This document shows positions 27,037 through 35,579 of a stretch of 64,000 nucleotides of DNA, piece by piece. The number at the start of each line of letters is the position of its first letter. Positions within the stretch are counted from its first letter, which is position 1. The stretch lies in NCBI GenBank assembly GCA_964244585.1, contig CAXTJM010000001.1:536251-600250 (forward strand). The letters are read 5' to 3'. Origin of the DNA: LMUY01 sp964244585 (lineage in GTDB: Bacteria > Pseudomonadota > Alphaproteobacteria > Acetobacterales > Acetobacteraceae). The notes beneath the pieces are model-generated. The model worked only from the letters and a program-made list of their open reading frames with translations, made no database searches and had not been told where the DNA came from. Made by a program: the position numbers and the translations under genes.

Positions 27037-27783
27037 GTGATCGACGTCCGGGACTTGCGGGTCCGGCTTGGACGAGCCGAAATCGTGCACGGCATCAGCT
27101 TCGGCGTGCCGGCTGGCGCTGCATTCGGCCTGGTCGGCGAGAGCGGCTCGGGTAAATCCACCGTCCTGCGCGCCATTGCCGGCCTCAATCCGGATTGGAC
27201 GGGGGACGTGGCGATCGACGGCGTGCCGCTGGGCCGGCGCCGCGACCGGGCCGCGACCGGCCAGGTGCAGATGGTGTTCCAGGACCCGTATGGCTCGCTG
27301 CACCCCCGGCATACGGTGGACCGGGCCTTGTCCGAACCGCTGGCGGTGCGCGGGCTGGGCGGGCAGGACGCCCGCATCCGCCGCGCGCTGGACGAGGTCG
27401 CGCTACCCCGGGCCGTGCGGTTCCGTTATCCGCACCAACTCTCGGGCGGCCAGCGGCAGCGCGTCGCGATCGCCCGCGCGCTGATGACGAAGCCGGCGCT
27501 GCTGCTGCTGGATGAGCCCACCAGCGCACTGGACGTGTCGGTCCAGGCCGAGGTGCTCAACCTGCTGGCCAGCCTGCAGGGCGACCGCGGGATGGCCACC
27601 ATTCTCGTCAGCCACAACCTGGCCGTGGTGGCGCATCTCTGCCAGCGGATCGGCATCATGCAGGCGGGCCTGCTGGTCGAGACCGTTTCCACCGCCGAAT
27701 TGCGAGCCGGGATGGTGCGGCACCCGCACACGGCGGCGTTGCGGCAGCTCGGCACAGTCTTGGAACCAGCCGCGGGGCCATAG
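27037..27783 (+). CDS. ABC transporter ATP-binding protein, DppF type (orphan set)
   Basis: ATPase of 248 residues from GTG 27037, one base after the DppD stop. Walker A is GESGSGKST, signature LSGGQRQR, Walker B LDEPTSALD, then ISHNLAVV-like 'VSHNLAVVAHL'. It also lacks the C-terminal Cys extension. It is the last gene of the three-gene ABC set. All motor motifs are intact, so the ATPases could serve a permease encoded elsewhere. Confidence 0.9.
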   Translation: MIDVRDLRVRLGRAEIVHGISFGVPAGAAFGLVGESGSGKSTVLRAIAGLNPDWTGDVAIDGVPLGRRRDRAATGQVQMVFQDPYGSLHPRHTVDRALSEPLAVRGLGGQDARIRRALDEVALPRAVRFRYPHQLSGGQRQRVAIARALMTKPALLLLDEPTSALDVSVQAEVLNLLASLQGDRGMATILVSHNLAVVAHLCQRIGIMQAGLLVETVSTAELRAGMVRHPHTAALRQLGTVLEPAAGP

Positions 27784-27862
27784 CGGGAATGCGGCCCTGG
27801 CGCTTGTATCGCGACGCAGCGATCGTTACGTGCTTGGCGTCGCACGATAAGGATCAGGCGTG

Positions 27863-28888
27863 ATGGGCTACAGGGTTGCGGTCGTGGGTGCCACCGGGGC
27901 GGTCGGGCGTGAGATCCTGAAGATCCTGGCCGAGCGGAACTTCCCCGTCACCGAGGTGGCGGCGCTGGCGTCCGGCCGGTCGGTCGGCCAGGAGATGTCG
28001 TTCGGCGACAAGAAGGTGCTGAAGATCCAGGCGCTCGACAAGTTCGACTTCAAGGGCTGGGACATCGGCCTGTTCAGCCCCGGGGCCGCCGTGTCGGCGG
28101 TCCATGCGCCGCGGGCCGCCCAGGCGGGCTGCATCGTCATCGACAATACGAGCGAGTTCCGCATGGAGCCGGACGTGCCGCTGGTGGTGCCCGAGGTCAA
28201 CCCGGAGGCGCTGGGACGCATGCGGCGCGGCATCATCGCCAACCCGAACTGTTCCACTATCCAGATGGTGGTCGCGCTGAAGCCGCTGCACGACAAGTTC
28301 CGCGTCCGCCGGGTGCAGGTCTCGACCTACCAGTCGGTGTCGGGCGCCGGGAAGGACGGCATGGACGAGCTGTGGACGCAAAGCCGGGCGATGTTCGTGC
28401 ATGATGCGGTGACGCCGCAGGAGTTCACCAAGCCGATCGCCTTCAACTGCATTCCCCACATCGACCGCTTCATGGATGACGGCTCGACCAAGGAGGAATG
28501 GAAGATGGTGGTCGAGACCCGCAAGATCCTCGACCCGGAGATCAAGGTCCATGCCACCTGCGTCCGCGTGCCGGTGTTCGTCGGCCATTCGGAGGCGGTG
28601 AACATCGAGTGCGAGAGGCCCGTGACCGCGGCCGAGGCGCGTGCCGTGCTGCGGGACGCGCCGGGCGTGCATGTGATCGATACCAGGGATGACGCCGGCT
28701 ATGCCACGCCGCTGGACTGCGCCGGGGAGGACGAGGTCTTCGTCAGCCGCATCCGGCGCGATCCCACGGTGCAGAACGGGCTGTCATTCTGGTGCGTGTC
28801 CGACAACCTTCGCAAGGGCGCCGCGCTGAACGCGGTGCAGATCGCCGAAATCCTGGTCGCAAGGAAGCTGCTCGCCAAGGCCGCGTAG
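27863..28888 (+). CDS. asd: Aspartate-semialdehyde dehydrogenase
   Basis: Reduces aspartyl phosphate to aspartate semialdehyde with NADPH, the branch point to lysine, methionine, threonine and diaminopimelate. It has 341 residues, with nucleotide motif GATGAVGREIL, catalytic Cys in ANPNCSTIQ and catalytic His in VGHSEAVNIE. The ATG at 27863 is preferred over the GTG just before it. The 79-base upstream gap has a GCGACGC/GCGTCGC inverted repeat (27811-27843). The next gene starts directly after the stop. Confidence 0.96.
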   Translation: MGYRVAVVGATGAVGREILKILAERNFPVTEVAALASGRSVGQEMSFGDKKVLKIQALDKFDFKGWDIGLFSPGAAVSAVHAPRAAQAGCIVIDNTSEFRMEPDVPLVVPEVNPEALGRMRRGIIANPNCSTIQMVVALKPLHDKFRVRRVQVSTYQSVSGAGKDGMDELWTQSRAMFVHDAVTPQEFTKPIAFNCIPHIDRFMDDGSTKEEWKMVVETRKILDPEIKVHATCVRVPVFVGHSEAVNIECERPVTAAEARAVLRDAPGVHVIDTRDDAGYATPLDCAGEDEVFVSRIRRDPTVQNGLSFWCVSDNLRKGAALNAVQIAEILVARKLLAKAA

Positions 28889-29209
28889 GTGCCGGCGGCC
28901 TGGCTGTGGCTTGCCACCGCCGGGCTGTTCGAAGTGGTCTGGGTCGTCTTGCTGAGACAGGCGGCAGGCTTCACCCGACTGGGGTGGAGCCTGGGCACCT
29001 GCGCCGCCATGGCGTGCAGCTTCGGCGCCATGTCGCAGGCCCTGCGCGTGATGCCGATGGGCACGGTGTATGCCGTATGGACCGGCATCGGGGCAGCGGG
29101 CGCGCTCGCCTGGGGCATCCTGGTCGAGGGCGAACCGGCGGGCGTGCTGCGCCTGGCCTGCGCGGGGTTGATCCTCGCCGGCGTGGTGGGGCTGAAGCTG
29201 GGGTCATGA
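28889..29209 (+). CDS. Small multidrug resistance family exporter, SugE/Gdx type
   Basis: A 106-residue protein with four membrane helices. The essential Glu lies in GLFEVVWVVLL, and the signature AVWTGIGAAGALAWGILV matches the SugE/Gdx branch (guanidinium or quaternary ammonium exporters) better than the EmrE branch. It begins at GTG immediately after the asd stop, so it is probably read from the same mRNA. No guanidine riboswitch is evident in the short space before it. A homo-dimeric proton antiporter is expected. Confidence 0.85.
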   Translation: MPAAWLWLATAGLFEVVWVVLLRQAAGFTRLGWSLGTCAAMACSFGAMSQALRVMPMGTVYAVWTGIGAAGALAWGILVEGEPAGVLRLACAGLILAGVVGLKLGS

Positions 29210-29254
29210 CACCGTCGCCTGGACGCGATCGCCGTCCTGGACATTGCGGTCGCG

Positions 29255-29316
29255 TTGACCCTCCCCACCTGCGGCGGTAAGCACGCTAGTGCATCGCGGC
29301 GCGCCCGGGCGCCGCG
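29255..29316 (+). promoter_or_regulatory. sdh leader: possible -35 and GC-rich hairpin before sdhC
   Basis: TTGACC at 29255-29260 is a plausible -35, but no good -10 follows at the right distance. CGCGGCGC at 29295-29302 and GCGCCGCG at 29309-29316 form an 8-bp stem with a six-base loop, ending 15 bases before the sdhC ATG. A palindrome, CTCCGGAG (29318-29325), contains the ribosome-binding site. The leader could control sdh translation, but GC-rich DNA gives such stems by chance. Confidence 0.35.
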
Positions 29317-29331
29317 CCTCCGGAGCTGCGA

Positions 29332-29766
29332 ATGAAGGACGTCCGCGACGCGTTGATGATCGGCACCCGGACGGATGGCACCACCGTCCGCCGCCCGCTC
29401 TCGCCTCACTTGCAGGTCTACAAGCCGCAACTGACCTCGGTCTTGTCGATCATGAACCGGATGAGCGGCATCGCCACCTCCGTCGGCACGCTGATGATGG
29501 TGTGGTGGCTGGTCGCTTCCGCCGGATCGCCTGCCGCCTTTTCCAGCATGCAGGGCTTCATGGGGTCCTGGTTCGGCATCCTGCTGCTGTTCGGCTGGAC
29601 GCTGGCGCTGGTGTACCATTTCGTCGGCGGCCTGCGCCACTTGGCGTGGGATGCCGGCTACGGGTTCGACCTGCCGCAGGTCTATGCCAGCGGATGGGCG
29701 GCCGTGGCCGCGACCGGCATCCTGACCGTGTTGATCTGGGTCGTTGCAGTGATGGTGTGGCGCTGA
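29332..29766 (+). CDS. sdhC: Succinate dehydrogenase cytochrome b556 subunit
   Basis: Membrane anchor of complex II, 144 residues. The N-terminus RPLSPHLQVYKPQLTSVLSI with 'MNRMSGIA' is the classic SdhC quinone-site region, followed by three helices. The heme-ligand His lies in ALVYHFVGGLRHLAWD. The stop overlaps the sdhD start by one base. First gene of sdhCDAB, which links the TCA cycle to ubiquinone. Confidence 0.94.
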   Translation: MKDVRDALMIGTRTDGTTVRRPLSPHLQVYKPQLTSVLSIMNRMSGIATSVGTLMMVWWLVASAGSPAAFSSMQGFMGSWFGILLLFGWTLALVYHFVGGLRHLAWDAGYGFDLPQVYASGWAAVAATGILTVLIWVVAVMVWR

Positions 29767-30188
29767 TGTCCGATGCGAGGCTGAGCAAGCCGGCTGCCCC
29801 GAAGGTGGAGGTCATGCGCTCTCATCTGGGCCGGGCCCGTGGCGTGGGCGCCGCGAAATCCGGCATCCATCACTGGTGGGCCGAACGTGTGACGGCAATC
29901 GCCCTGGTGCCGCTCACCGTGTGGTTCATCTACGCCGTGCTCCATCTGCTGGGCGCACCGCAGCTTGCAGTCCATCGGTTCGTCGCCAGCCCGGTGAACA
30001 CGGTCCTGCTGTTGGCCATGGTCACCATGACGTTCCACCACATGCAATTGGGTTTGCAGGTCGTGATGGAAGACTACATCAGTAGCCAGACCTGGCAGCC
30101 GGTCGCGATCCTGCTGAACAAGGCGGTGGCGCTCCTGCTGGGCCTGCTCTGCGCTGTCTCCATTCTCCGGATGGCCTTCACGGCCTGA
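29766..30188 (+). CDS. sdhD: Succinate dehydrogenase membrane anchor subunit
   Basis: A 140-residue second membrane anchor starting at ATG 29766 (TGATG overlap with sdhC). 'RARGVGAAKSGIHHWWAERVTA' is the conserved alphaproteobacterial entry to helix 1, followed by two more helices. FHHMQLGLQVVMEDY carries the expected heme and quinone region. It pairs with SdhC to hold heme b and bind ubiquinone. Confidence 0.92.
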   Translation: MSDARLSKPAAPKVEVMRSHLGRARGVGAAKSGIHHWWAERVTAIALVPLTVWFIYAVLHLLGAPQLAVHRFVASPVNTVLLLAMVTMTFHHMQLGLQVVMEDYISSQTWQPVAILLNKAVALLLGLLCAVSILRMAFTA

Positions 30189-30213
30189 TCCCCTCGTTGG
30201 ACGGAACCGAACG

Positions 30214-32025
30214 ATGAACGCGATCTCCAAGCCTTCGACCGGCGCCTACAACATCGTCGACCACACCTATGACGTGGTGGTGGTCGGGGCTGGCGGGGCC
30301 GGGCTGCGGGCAACCCTCGGCATGGGGGCGGCGGGACTGAAGACCGCCTGCATCACCAAGGTGTTCCCCACGCGGTCCCACACCGTCGCGGCACAGGGCG
30401 GCATCGGCGCCTCGCTGGGCAACATGGGCGAGGATGATTGGCGCTGGCACATGTACGATACTGTCAAAGGGTCGGACTGGCTGGGAGACCAGGACAGCAT
30501 CGAATACATGTGCCGCGAGGCGGTGCCGGCCATCTATGAGCTGGAGCATTTCGGCGTGCCGTTCTCACGCACCGAGGATGGCCGCATCTACCAGCGGCCG
30601 TTCGGCGGCCACATGCAGGATTACGGCAAGACGCCAGCCAACCGGGCGTGCGCCGCCGCGGACCGCACGGGCCACGCCATCCTGCACACGCTGTACCAGC
30701 AATCGCTGAAGCACGAGGTGGAGTTCTTCGTCGAGTATTTCGCGCTCGACCTGATCATGGACGAGGAGGGCGCCTGCCGCGGCGTGATCGCCTGGTGCCT
30801 GGAGGATGGCAGCATTCACCGCTTTCGCGCGCAGAGCACGGTGCTTGCCACCGGGGGATACGGGCGGGCCTATCTGTCCTGCACGTCGGCCCATACCTGC
30901 ACGGGCGATGGCGGCGGCATGGTGATGCGTGCCGGATTGCCGGTCCAGGACATGGAGTTCGTGCAGTTCCACCCGACCGGCATCTTCCCGGCGGGCTGCC
31001 TGATCACCGAGGGCGTGCGCGGCGAAGGCGGCTACCTGACCAATGGCAATGGCGAGCGCTTCATGGAGCGCTACGCCCCGACCGCCAAGGACCTCGCCAG
31101 CCGTGACGTGGTCAGCCGGTCCATGACGATCGAGATCAACGAGGGGCGCGGCGTGGGTCCGAACAAGGACCACATCCACCTGCATATCGAGCATCTCGGC
31201 GCCGACCTGCTGAACGAGCGGCTGCCCGGCATCTCCGAGACGGCGAAGGTGTTTGCCGGCGTGGACGTGACGAAGGACCCCATCCCCGTGCTGCCCACGG
31301 TGCACTACAACATGGGCGGCATCCCGACGAATTACCGCACCGAAGTGCTGCGCCCGACGGCGGGCGACCCGGAGGCGGTCGTGCCGGGCTTGATGGCGGT
31401 CGGCGAGGCTGCCTGCGTTTCCGTGCATGGCGCCAACCGCCTGGGCACCAACTCGCTGCTGGACCTGGTCGTGTTCGGCCGGGCGGCGGCGCACCGGGCG
31501 GCGGAAATCCTCAGGCCGGGCGCCTCGCAGGCGCCTCTGCCGGCCAAGGCGGGCGAGATGGGCTTGGACCGGCTCGACAGGAAGCGCCACAACCATGGCA
31601 CCGCCAAGACCGGCGAGGTGCGCGAGCAGATGCAGCGCGCGATGCAGGCTCACGCCGCGGTGTTCCGCACCAGCAAGAGCCTGACCGAGGGCGTGGCCAA
31701 GATCCGCAGCATCTACGCCGGCAAGGAGGATATCGGCGTAACCGACCGGTCGATGATCTGGAACAGCGACCTGGCCGAGGCGCTGGAGCTGGACAATCTG
31801 ATGAGCAGCGCGATGACGACGATGGTGGGTGCGGAGGCGCGCCAGGAGAGCCGGGGCGCCCATGCGCATGACGACTTCCCCGACCGTGACGACGCGGAAT
31901 GGATGAAGCACACCATCGCGCACATCAATGATCGCGGCGATGTCGCGCTCAGCTACCGCCCGGTGCGCATGCAGACGTTGACCAACGAGGTCAGCGTCTT
32001 CCCGCCGAAGAAGCGCGTCTACTAA
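30214..32025 (+). CDS. sdhA: Succinate dehydrogenase flavoprotein subunit
   Basis: Oxidises succinate to fumarate using covalently bound FAD. It has 603 residues. FAD-binding DVVVVGAGGAGLRA is near residue 20, the FAD-linking His is in TRSHTVAAQGG, substrate-site motifs are FGGHMQDYGK and HPTGIFPAGCLI, and the C-terminus is the standard RPVRMQTL region. It lies 25 bases after sdhD. No oddities. Confidence 0.97.
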   Translation: MNAISKPSTGAYNIVDHTYDVVVVGAGGAGLRATLGMGAAGLKTACITKVFPTRSHTVAAQGGIGASLGNMGEDDWRWHMYDTVKGSDWLGDQDSIEYMCREAVPAIYELEHFGVPFSRTEDGRIYQRPFGGHMQDYGKTPANRACAAADRTGHAILHTLYQQSLKHEVEFFVEYFALDLIMDEEGACRGVIAWCLEDGSIHRFRAQSTVLATGGYGRAYLSCTSAHTCTGDGGGMVMRAGLPVQDMEFVQFHPTGIFPAGCLITEGVRGEGGYLTNGNGERFMERYAPTAKDLASRDVVSRSMTIEINEGRGVGPNKDHIHLHIEHLGADLLNERLPGISETAKVFAGVDVTKDPIPVLPTVHYNMGGIPTNYRTEVLRPTAGDPEAVVPGLMAVGEAACVSVHGANRLGTNSLLDLVVFGRAAAHRAAEILRPGASQAPLPAKAGEMGLDRLDRKRHNHGTAKTGEVREQMQRAMQAHAAVFRTSKSLTEGVAKIRSIYAGKEDIGVTDRSMIWNSDLAEALELDNLMSSAMTTMVGAEARQESRGAHAHDDFPDRDDAEWMKHTIAHINDRGDVALSYRPVRMQTLTNEVSVFPPKKRVY

Positions 32026-32120
32026 GCCGGGTGCGTGCCTCGATGGCACCGGCACGTCCCACGTCCCGATGCGGTGCAATGGTCAAGTCGTTTCAAGCAC
32101 TTGGCGCAAGAGAGTAGAGA

Positions 32121-32903
32121 ATGGTTGAATTCAGCCTGCCGAAGAACAGCACCGTCAGCCCCGGTCGCACGTGGAAGGCCGCCCCGGGCGCCAAGCGGGT
32201 GCGAGAGTTCAAGATCTATCGCTGGAACCCGGATGACGGCGAGAATCCGCGTCTGGACACGTACGAGGTGGACCTGGAAGCCATCGGGCCGATGGTGCTG
32301 GACGCGCTGATCCATATCAAGAACGACATCGATCCGACGCTGACCTTCCGCCGCTCGTGTCGCGAGGGGATTTGCGGCTCGTGCTCGATGAACATCGATG
32401 GCGGCAACACGCTGGCCTGCCTGAAGCCGATCGAGGACATGGCGGGCGCGGTGAAGATCTATCCGCTCCCACACATGTCGGTGGTCAAGGACCTGGTTCC
32501 GGACCTGTCGATGGCATACGCCCAGCTTCGCTCCGTCGAGCCGTGGCTGAAGTCGGACACGCAGCCCCCGCCGGACGGTGAGCGTCGCCAGAGCGTGCAG
32601 GAGCGCCACAAGCTGGACGGGATGTGGGAGTGCATCCTGTGCTTCTGCTGCACGACCTCCTGCCCGTCATATTGGTGGAACGGGGACCGTTATCTTGGCC
32701 CGGCGACGCTGCTCGCCGCCTATCGCTGGATCGCCGATAGCCGGGACGAGTATACCGGGCAGCGGCTCGACGCGTTGGAAGACCCGTTCAAGCTGTATGC
32801 GTGCAGAACCATCATGAACTGCACCAAGACATGCCCCAAGGGCCTGAACCCGGCCAAGGCCATCGGCGAGATCAAGCAGATGCTGGTCGAACGCGCAGGC
32901 TGA
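32121..32903 (+). CDS. sdhB: Succinate dehydrogenase iron-sulfur subunit
   Basis: Electron relay of complex II, 260 residues. The [2Fe-2S] ligands are in CREGICGSCSMNIDG, followed by Cys in LACL. The [4Fe-4S] and [3Fe-4S] ligands are in CILCFCCTTSCPSYWW and CRTIMNCTKTCPKGLNP. The 95-base gap after sdhA has no visible gene. The ATG at 32121 follows a purine-rich GAGAGTAGAGA. Confidence 0.97.
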   Translation: MVEFSLPKNSTVSPGRTWKAAPGAKRVREFKIYRWNPDDGENPRLDTYEVDLEAIGPMVLDALIHIKNDIDPTLTFRRSCREGICGSCSMNIDGGNTLACLKPIEDMAGAVKIYPLPHMSVVKDLVPDLSMAYAQLRSVEPWLKSDTQPPPDGERRQSVQERHKLDGMWECILCFCCTTSCPSYWWNGDRYLGPATLLAAYRWIADSRDEYTGQRLDALEDPFKLYACRTIMNCTKTCPKGLNPAKAIGEIKQMLVERAG

Positions 32904-32931
32904 ACCGCGTGCCGGGTCATCGCGCAGCCTG

Positions 32932-32996
32932 CCTCACCCCGAAACCATCCCGGAGGCGGGTCAAGACCCGCCCTCTGGAAGAGGGTGGGGTGGGGG
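32932..32996. repeat. GC-rich composite intergenic repeat after sdhB
   Basis: A perfect stem, GGCGGGTC/GACCCGCC (32955-32972, two-base loop), is flanked by CCTCACCCC at 32932-32940 and GGGTGGGGTGGGGG near 32983-32996. CCCTC/GAGGG lies inside. It may serve as the transcript end of sdhCDAB. It resembles the other GGGAGAGGG-family elements in this window but is more diverged. Confidence 0.6.
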
Positions 32997-33016
32997 CATC
33001 GATCCACTAACCGTCC

Positions 33017-33682
33017 ATGCCCTTCTCCGGCGATCTGTCGCATCCGGGCCGGCGCGCCGCCGCTTGGCGTGATTCGCTGCTGGTGGACCACGCCGTGTTC
33101 CGCGTGCTGTGGGATAATTTGGCGGAGGTGGTCCCGGGCAAACTCTATCGCTCCAACCATCCGACCCCTGCCCGCCTGGCCGCAGCGAAGCGCCGATATG
33201 GCCTGCACACGCTGATCAACCTGCGCGGGCACCGGCAATGCGGCTCGGACGCGTTGTCCCGCCATGCCGCCGCCGACCTCGGCCTGCGGCATATCGACAT
33301 GGCGTTCGAAAGCCGCGGCGCCCCGCATCGTGACCGGATCCTCCGCTTCGCCGGCATCTACGGCACGCTGGATGCACCCGCGCTGATGCACTGCAAATCC
33401 GGCGCCGACCGGGCGGGCCTCGCCGCCGGCCTTGCCATCCTGTTCGAAGGCGGCACCAGCAGGGAGGCGCTGGCCCAATTGTCTTGGCGGTTCGGGCACT
33501 GGACCCGCTCCCGCACAGGCATCCTCGACGCATTCTTCATCCGCTACGCCACACAGGCGGAGGGGCGGGTGCCGTTCCTGCATTGGGTCGAACACGAGTA
33601 CGACGAGGTGGCGCTCCGCCGGGATTTTGTGGCGGGCGGACTGTCCAGCCTCATCGTGGACAGGGTGTTGGTGCGGGAATAG
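33017..33682 (+). CDS. Tyrosine/dual-specificity phosphatase-like protein
   Basis: A 221-residue cytoplasmic protein. Residues near 38-70 read VPGKLYRSNHPTPARL and HTLINLRG, the usual entry of bacterial DSP-like phosphatases. The active-site CX5R signature is MHCKSGADRAGLAAG around residues 122-132. The general-acid Asp cannot be placed safely. It stands alone between sdhB and a zinc-ribbon-like gene. The substrate could be a phosphoprotein or a phospholipid-type molecule. Confidence 0.85.
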   Translation: MPFSGDLSHPGRRAAAWRDSLLVDHAVFRVLWDNLAEVVPGKLYRSNHPTPARLAAAKRRYGLHTLINLRGHRQCGSDALSRHAAADLGLRHIDMAFESRGAPHRDRILRFAGIYGTLDAPALMHCKSGADRAGLAAGLAILFEGGTSREALAQLSWRFGHWTRSRTGILDAFFIRYATQAEGRVPFLHWVEHEYDEVALRRDFVAGGLSSLIVDRVLVRE

Positions 33683-33702
33683 CAACCGGGTAGCGTGTCG
33701 GC

Positions 33703-34347
33703 ATGCCTGCCTGCGCCCTTTGCGGCACCCCCGCGCCGCCGCCCTTCCGTGCCCCGGCCCCGGAAGGCTCCCCCGACCTGGACGGGCGTCCCGGCGAGCC
33801 GACCCGGTCCACGCTGCGGCGCTGGCTGCAAACCTGCAGCGGCTGCGGCGCCTGCGCACCGGACCTCGCGACCCTGCCGCCCGACGCGCGGGAGATCGTT
33901 CCGGGCGCCGTCTATTCCGACCTGCCGTCGCCGTTCGAGCGGTGGGCAGCGCTGGTGGCTGGCACGCCGGCCGAGCCGGAGGCGTTGCTGCAGGCGGCGT
34001 GGCTGGCAGAGGATGACGGGGCGGACGCCACCACCCTGCGCCGTCGCGCCCTCGCCATCTGGCCGAGGCCCGGCGATGGCGAGGCAGCCTTGCGCCTGGC
34101 GGACATCCAGCGCCGCGCCGGGTTGTTGGTCGAGGCGGCGGCCACCCTGGACCGGCTGCCCGCAGGGTTGGAGGACGGGCTCGCGCGCATCGTCGCGTTC
34201 GAACAGGCCCGCATCGCGGCGGCGGATAGAGGCCGCCATCTGCTGAGCAGTGCCTTGCGGCCGCCCGCACGCACGCCGCACGTGTCCCACGGCCGGAAAA
34301 AGCCCGCCGGCTTCTGGGACCGGCTTCTCGGCAGATCGAAGCGATGA
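33703..34347 (+). CDS. Hypothetical protein with two Cys pairs
   Basis: A 214-residue protein of no family I recognise. The N-terminal 60 residues carry CALCG (starting at residue 4) and CSGCGAC near residue 46, together a likely zinc ribbon. The rest is Ala/Leu-rich and helical, with a repeat-like stretch (AALRLADIQRRAGLLVEAA) resembling a TPR. The C-terminus is basic (GRKKPAGFWDRLLGRSKR). It overlaps the next gene by four bases (ATGA), so the two probably act together. Confidence 0.7.
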   Translation: MPACALCGTPAPPPFRAPAPEGSPDLDGRPGEPTRSTLRRWLQTCSGCGACAPDLATLPPDAREIVPGAVYSDLPSPFERWAALVAGTPAEPEALLQAAWLAEDDGADATTLRRRALAIWPRPGDGEAALRLADIQRRAGLLVEAAATLDRLPAGLEDGLARIVAFEQARIAAADRGRHLLSSALRPPARTPHVSHGRKKPAGFWDRLLGRSKR

Positions 34348-35192
34348 CGATGGACGAGGCGCTCGACGCCTTCACCCAGGCAGAGGCGTTTCCGCGCGAC
34401 GCGATACAGTGGGCGCTCGACACATGGCAGACGACCGGGCCGCAATGCCGTGCCCTGCTGCACGGCTACGTGGAGGGAACGGATCTCTCGGAGCGGACGG
34501 AACAGGCGCTATTCGTCGTCCTCCACCTGCTGGGTGAACAGGCGGACACTGCCAGCTTCGCCGATCTGTGCCGCCTGGCGATGGATCCCGAACGCGTCGA
34601 TTCCGTGCTGGGCGACGATGGCGTCGCACATTCCCTGCCGGCCATCCTCATCAGCACGTTCGACGGCGATGCCCGCGCCCTGCACCAGGTGATCGAATCG
34701 GCAACGGACGAGTTCCTGCGCGGGGACACGCTTCTGGTGCTGGCCTATCTCGCCCGGAGCCGCCGTTGCTCCGAAGCCGCGCTGTACGACTACCTGGCAG
34801 CGTTGCCGGATCGGCTGCAACCGGTGGAGCAGTCATTCGTCTGGTTCGGCTGGGTCCGCGCCGTGGCCGCGCTCGGCTTCGCCGGCCTGTCCGGCCGCGC
34901 GGAACAGATCTTCCAGCGCGGACTGGTCGATCCGGCAATCATCGAGTCCGGCGGCTTTTGGACCCAGTTGAGGGAGTCGCAGGAGGATCCCCATGGCACG
35001 TCCGGCCAGGCTTGGGAGGATATCGGCCCGATGGGACGTGCGATCGACTGGCTCATGCCGGAGCCGGTGGACGGCCCGGATGCCGAACCCGCTGGCCCTC
35101 CGGTCCGCAATCCGCTGCGCCATGTCGGCCGCAACGACCCGTGCCCCTGCGGCAGCGGCAAGAAATACAAGAAATGCTGCCTGGCCGCGTGA
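34344..35192 (+). CDS. DUF1186-type protein with C-terminal SEC-C motif
   Basis: A 282-residue cytoplasmic protein. The main part is helical and fits the DUF1186 family. The last 25 residues hold a SEC-C zinc motif, NDPCPCGSGKKYKKCC, like the SecB/ribosome-binding tail of SecA. Two ATG codons lie at 34344 and 34350; the first overlaps the upstream stop. SEC-C tails often mediate contacts with ribosomes or chaperones, but no function is established for this family. Confidence 0.82.
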   Translation: MTMDEALDAFTQAEAFPRDAIQWALDTWQTTGPQCRALLHGYVEGTDLSERTEQALFVVLHLLGEQADTASFADLCRLAMDPERVDSVLGDDGVAHSLPAILISTFDGDARALHQVIESATDEFLRGDTLLVLAYLARSRRCSEAALYDYLAALPDRLQPVEQSFVWFGWVRAVAALGFAGLSGRAEQIFQRGLVDPAIIESGGFWTQLRESQEDPHGTSGQAWEDIGPMGRAIDWLMPEPVDGPDAEPAGPPVRNPLRHVGRNDPCPCGSGKKYKKCCLAA

Positions 35193-35294
35193 TCGGCCCG
35201 GACCGCTGCAGATTACGGAGCGAGACGGTCCACGATGAGGGAAGCACGCGCCGGGTGGCTTGAACCCGGAGCGTGCGCGATCCACTTTCCCGAC

Positions 35295-35579
35295 ATGGCA
35301 TACGATCCCCGTCTGCAACTCGACATGACGTCGGATGGTCGCTTCACCACGCCGCCGCGGTCGCCGATATCCACCCGAATCATTGCCGGCGCCGTCCTGG
35401 TGGCGGTGGTCGCAGGTGGGCTGGCGTTCGCGGCCCTGGCTTTGTGGGTGGCGTTGGCCCTGGTTCCCATCGTCATCTTGGCGGTGCTGGTCGCCGTGCT
35501 GACGATCCGGTTCAAGATGTGGCAGGCAAGGCGCCGGACCGCATCACTCGGCGGCCGCCACGTGGCCCGACGACCCTAG
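35295..35579 (+). CDS. Small membrane protein, hypothetical
   Basis: A 94-residue protein from ATG 35295 (MAYDPRLQLDMTSDGRF). An in-frame ATG at 35235 would add 20 residues of less convincing sequence. It has a soluble N-terminus, then about 40 hydrophobic residues (two close helices, IIAGAVLVAVVAGGLAF and ALALVPIVILAVLVAVL), then a basic tail. Its last 36 bases overlap the end of the convergent luciferase-like gene. No family recognised. Confidence 0.65.
   Translation: MAYDPRLQLDMTSDGRFTTPPRSPISTRIIAGAVLVAVVAGGLAFAALALWVALALVPIVILAVLVAVLTIRFKMWQARRRTASLGGRHVARRP

Noticed and set aside
25368..27377. Long minus-strand open frame antisense to the orphan ABC genes
   Set aside because: Arg/Ser/Pro-rich translation without any domain; the plus strand has complete ABC motifs. 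It is a GC-rich shadow frame.
32720..34423. Long minus-strand frame across sdhB end and the phosphatase gene
   Set aside because: No ribosome-binding site or motif; the plus-strand genes are clear.
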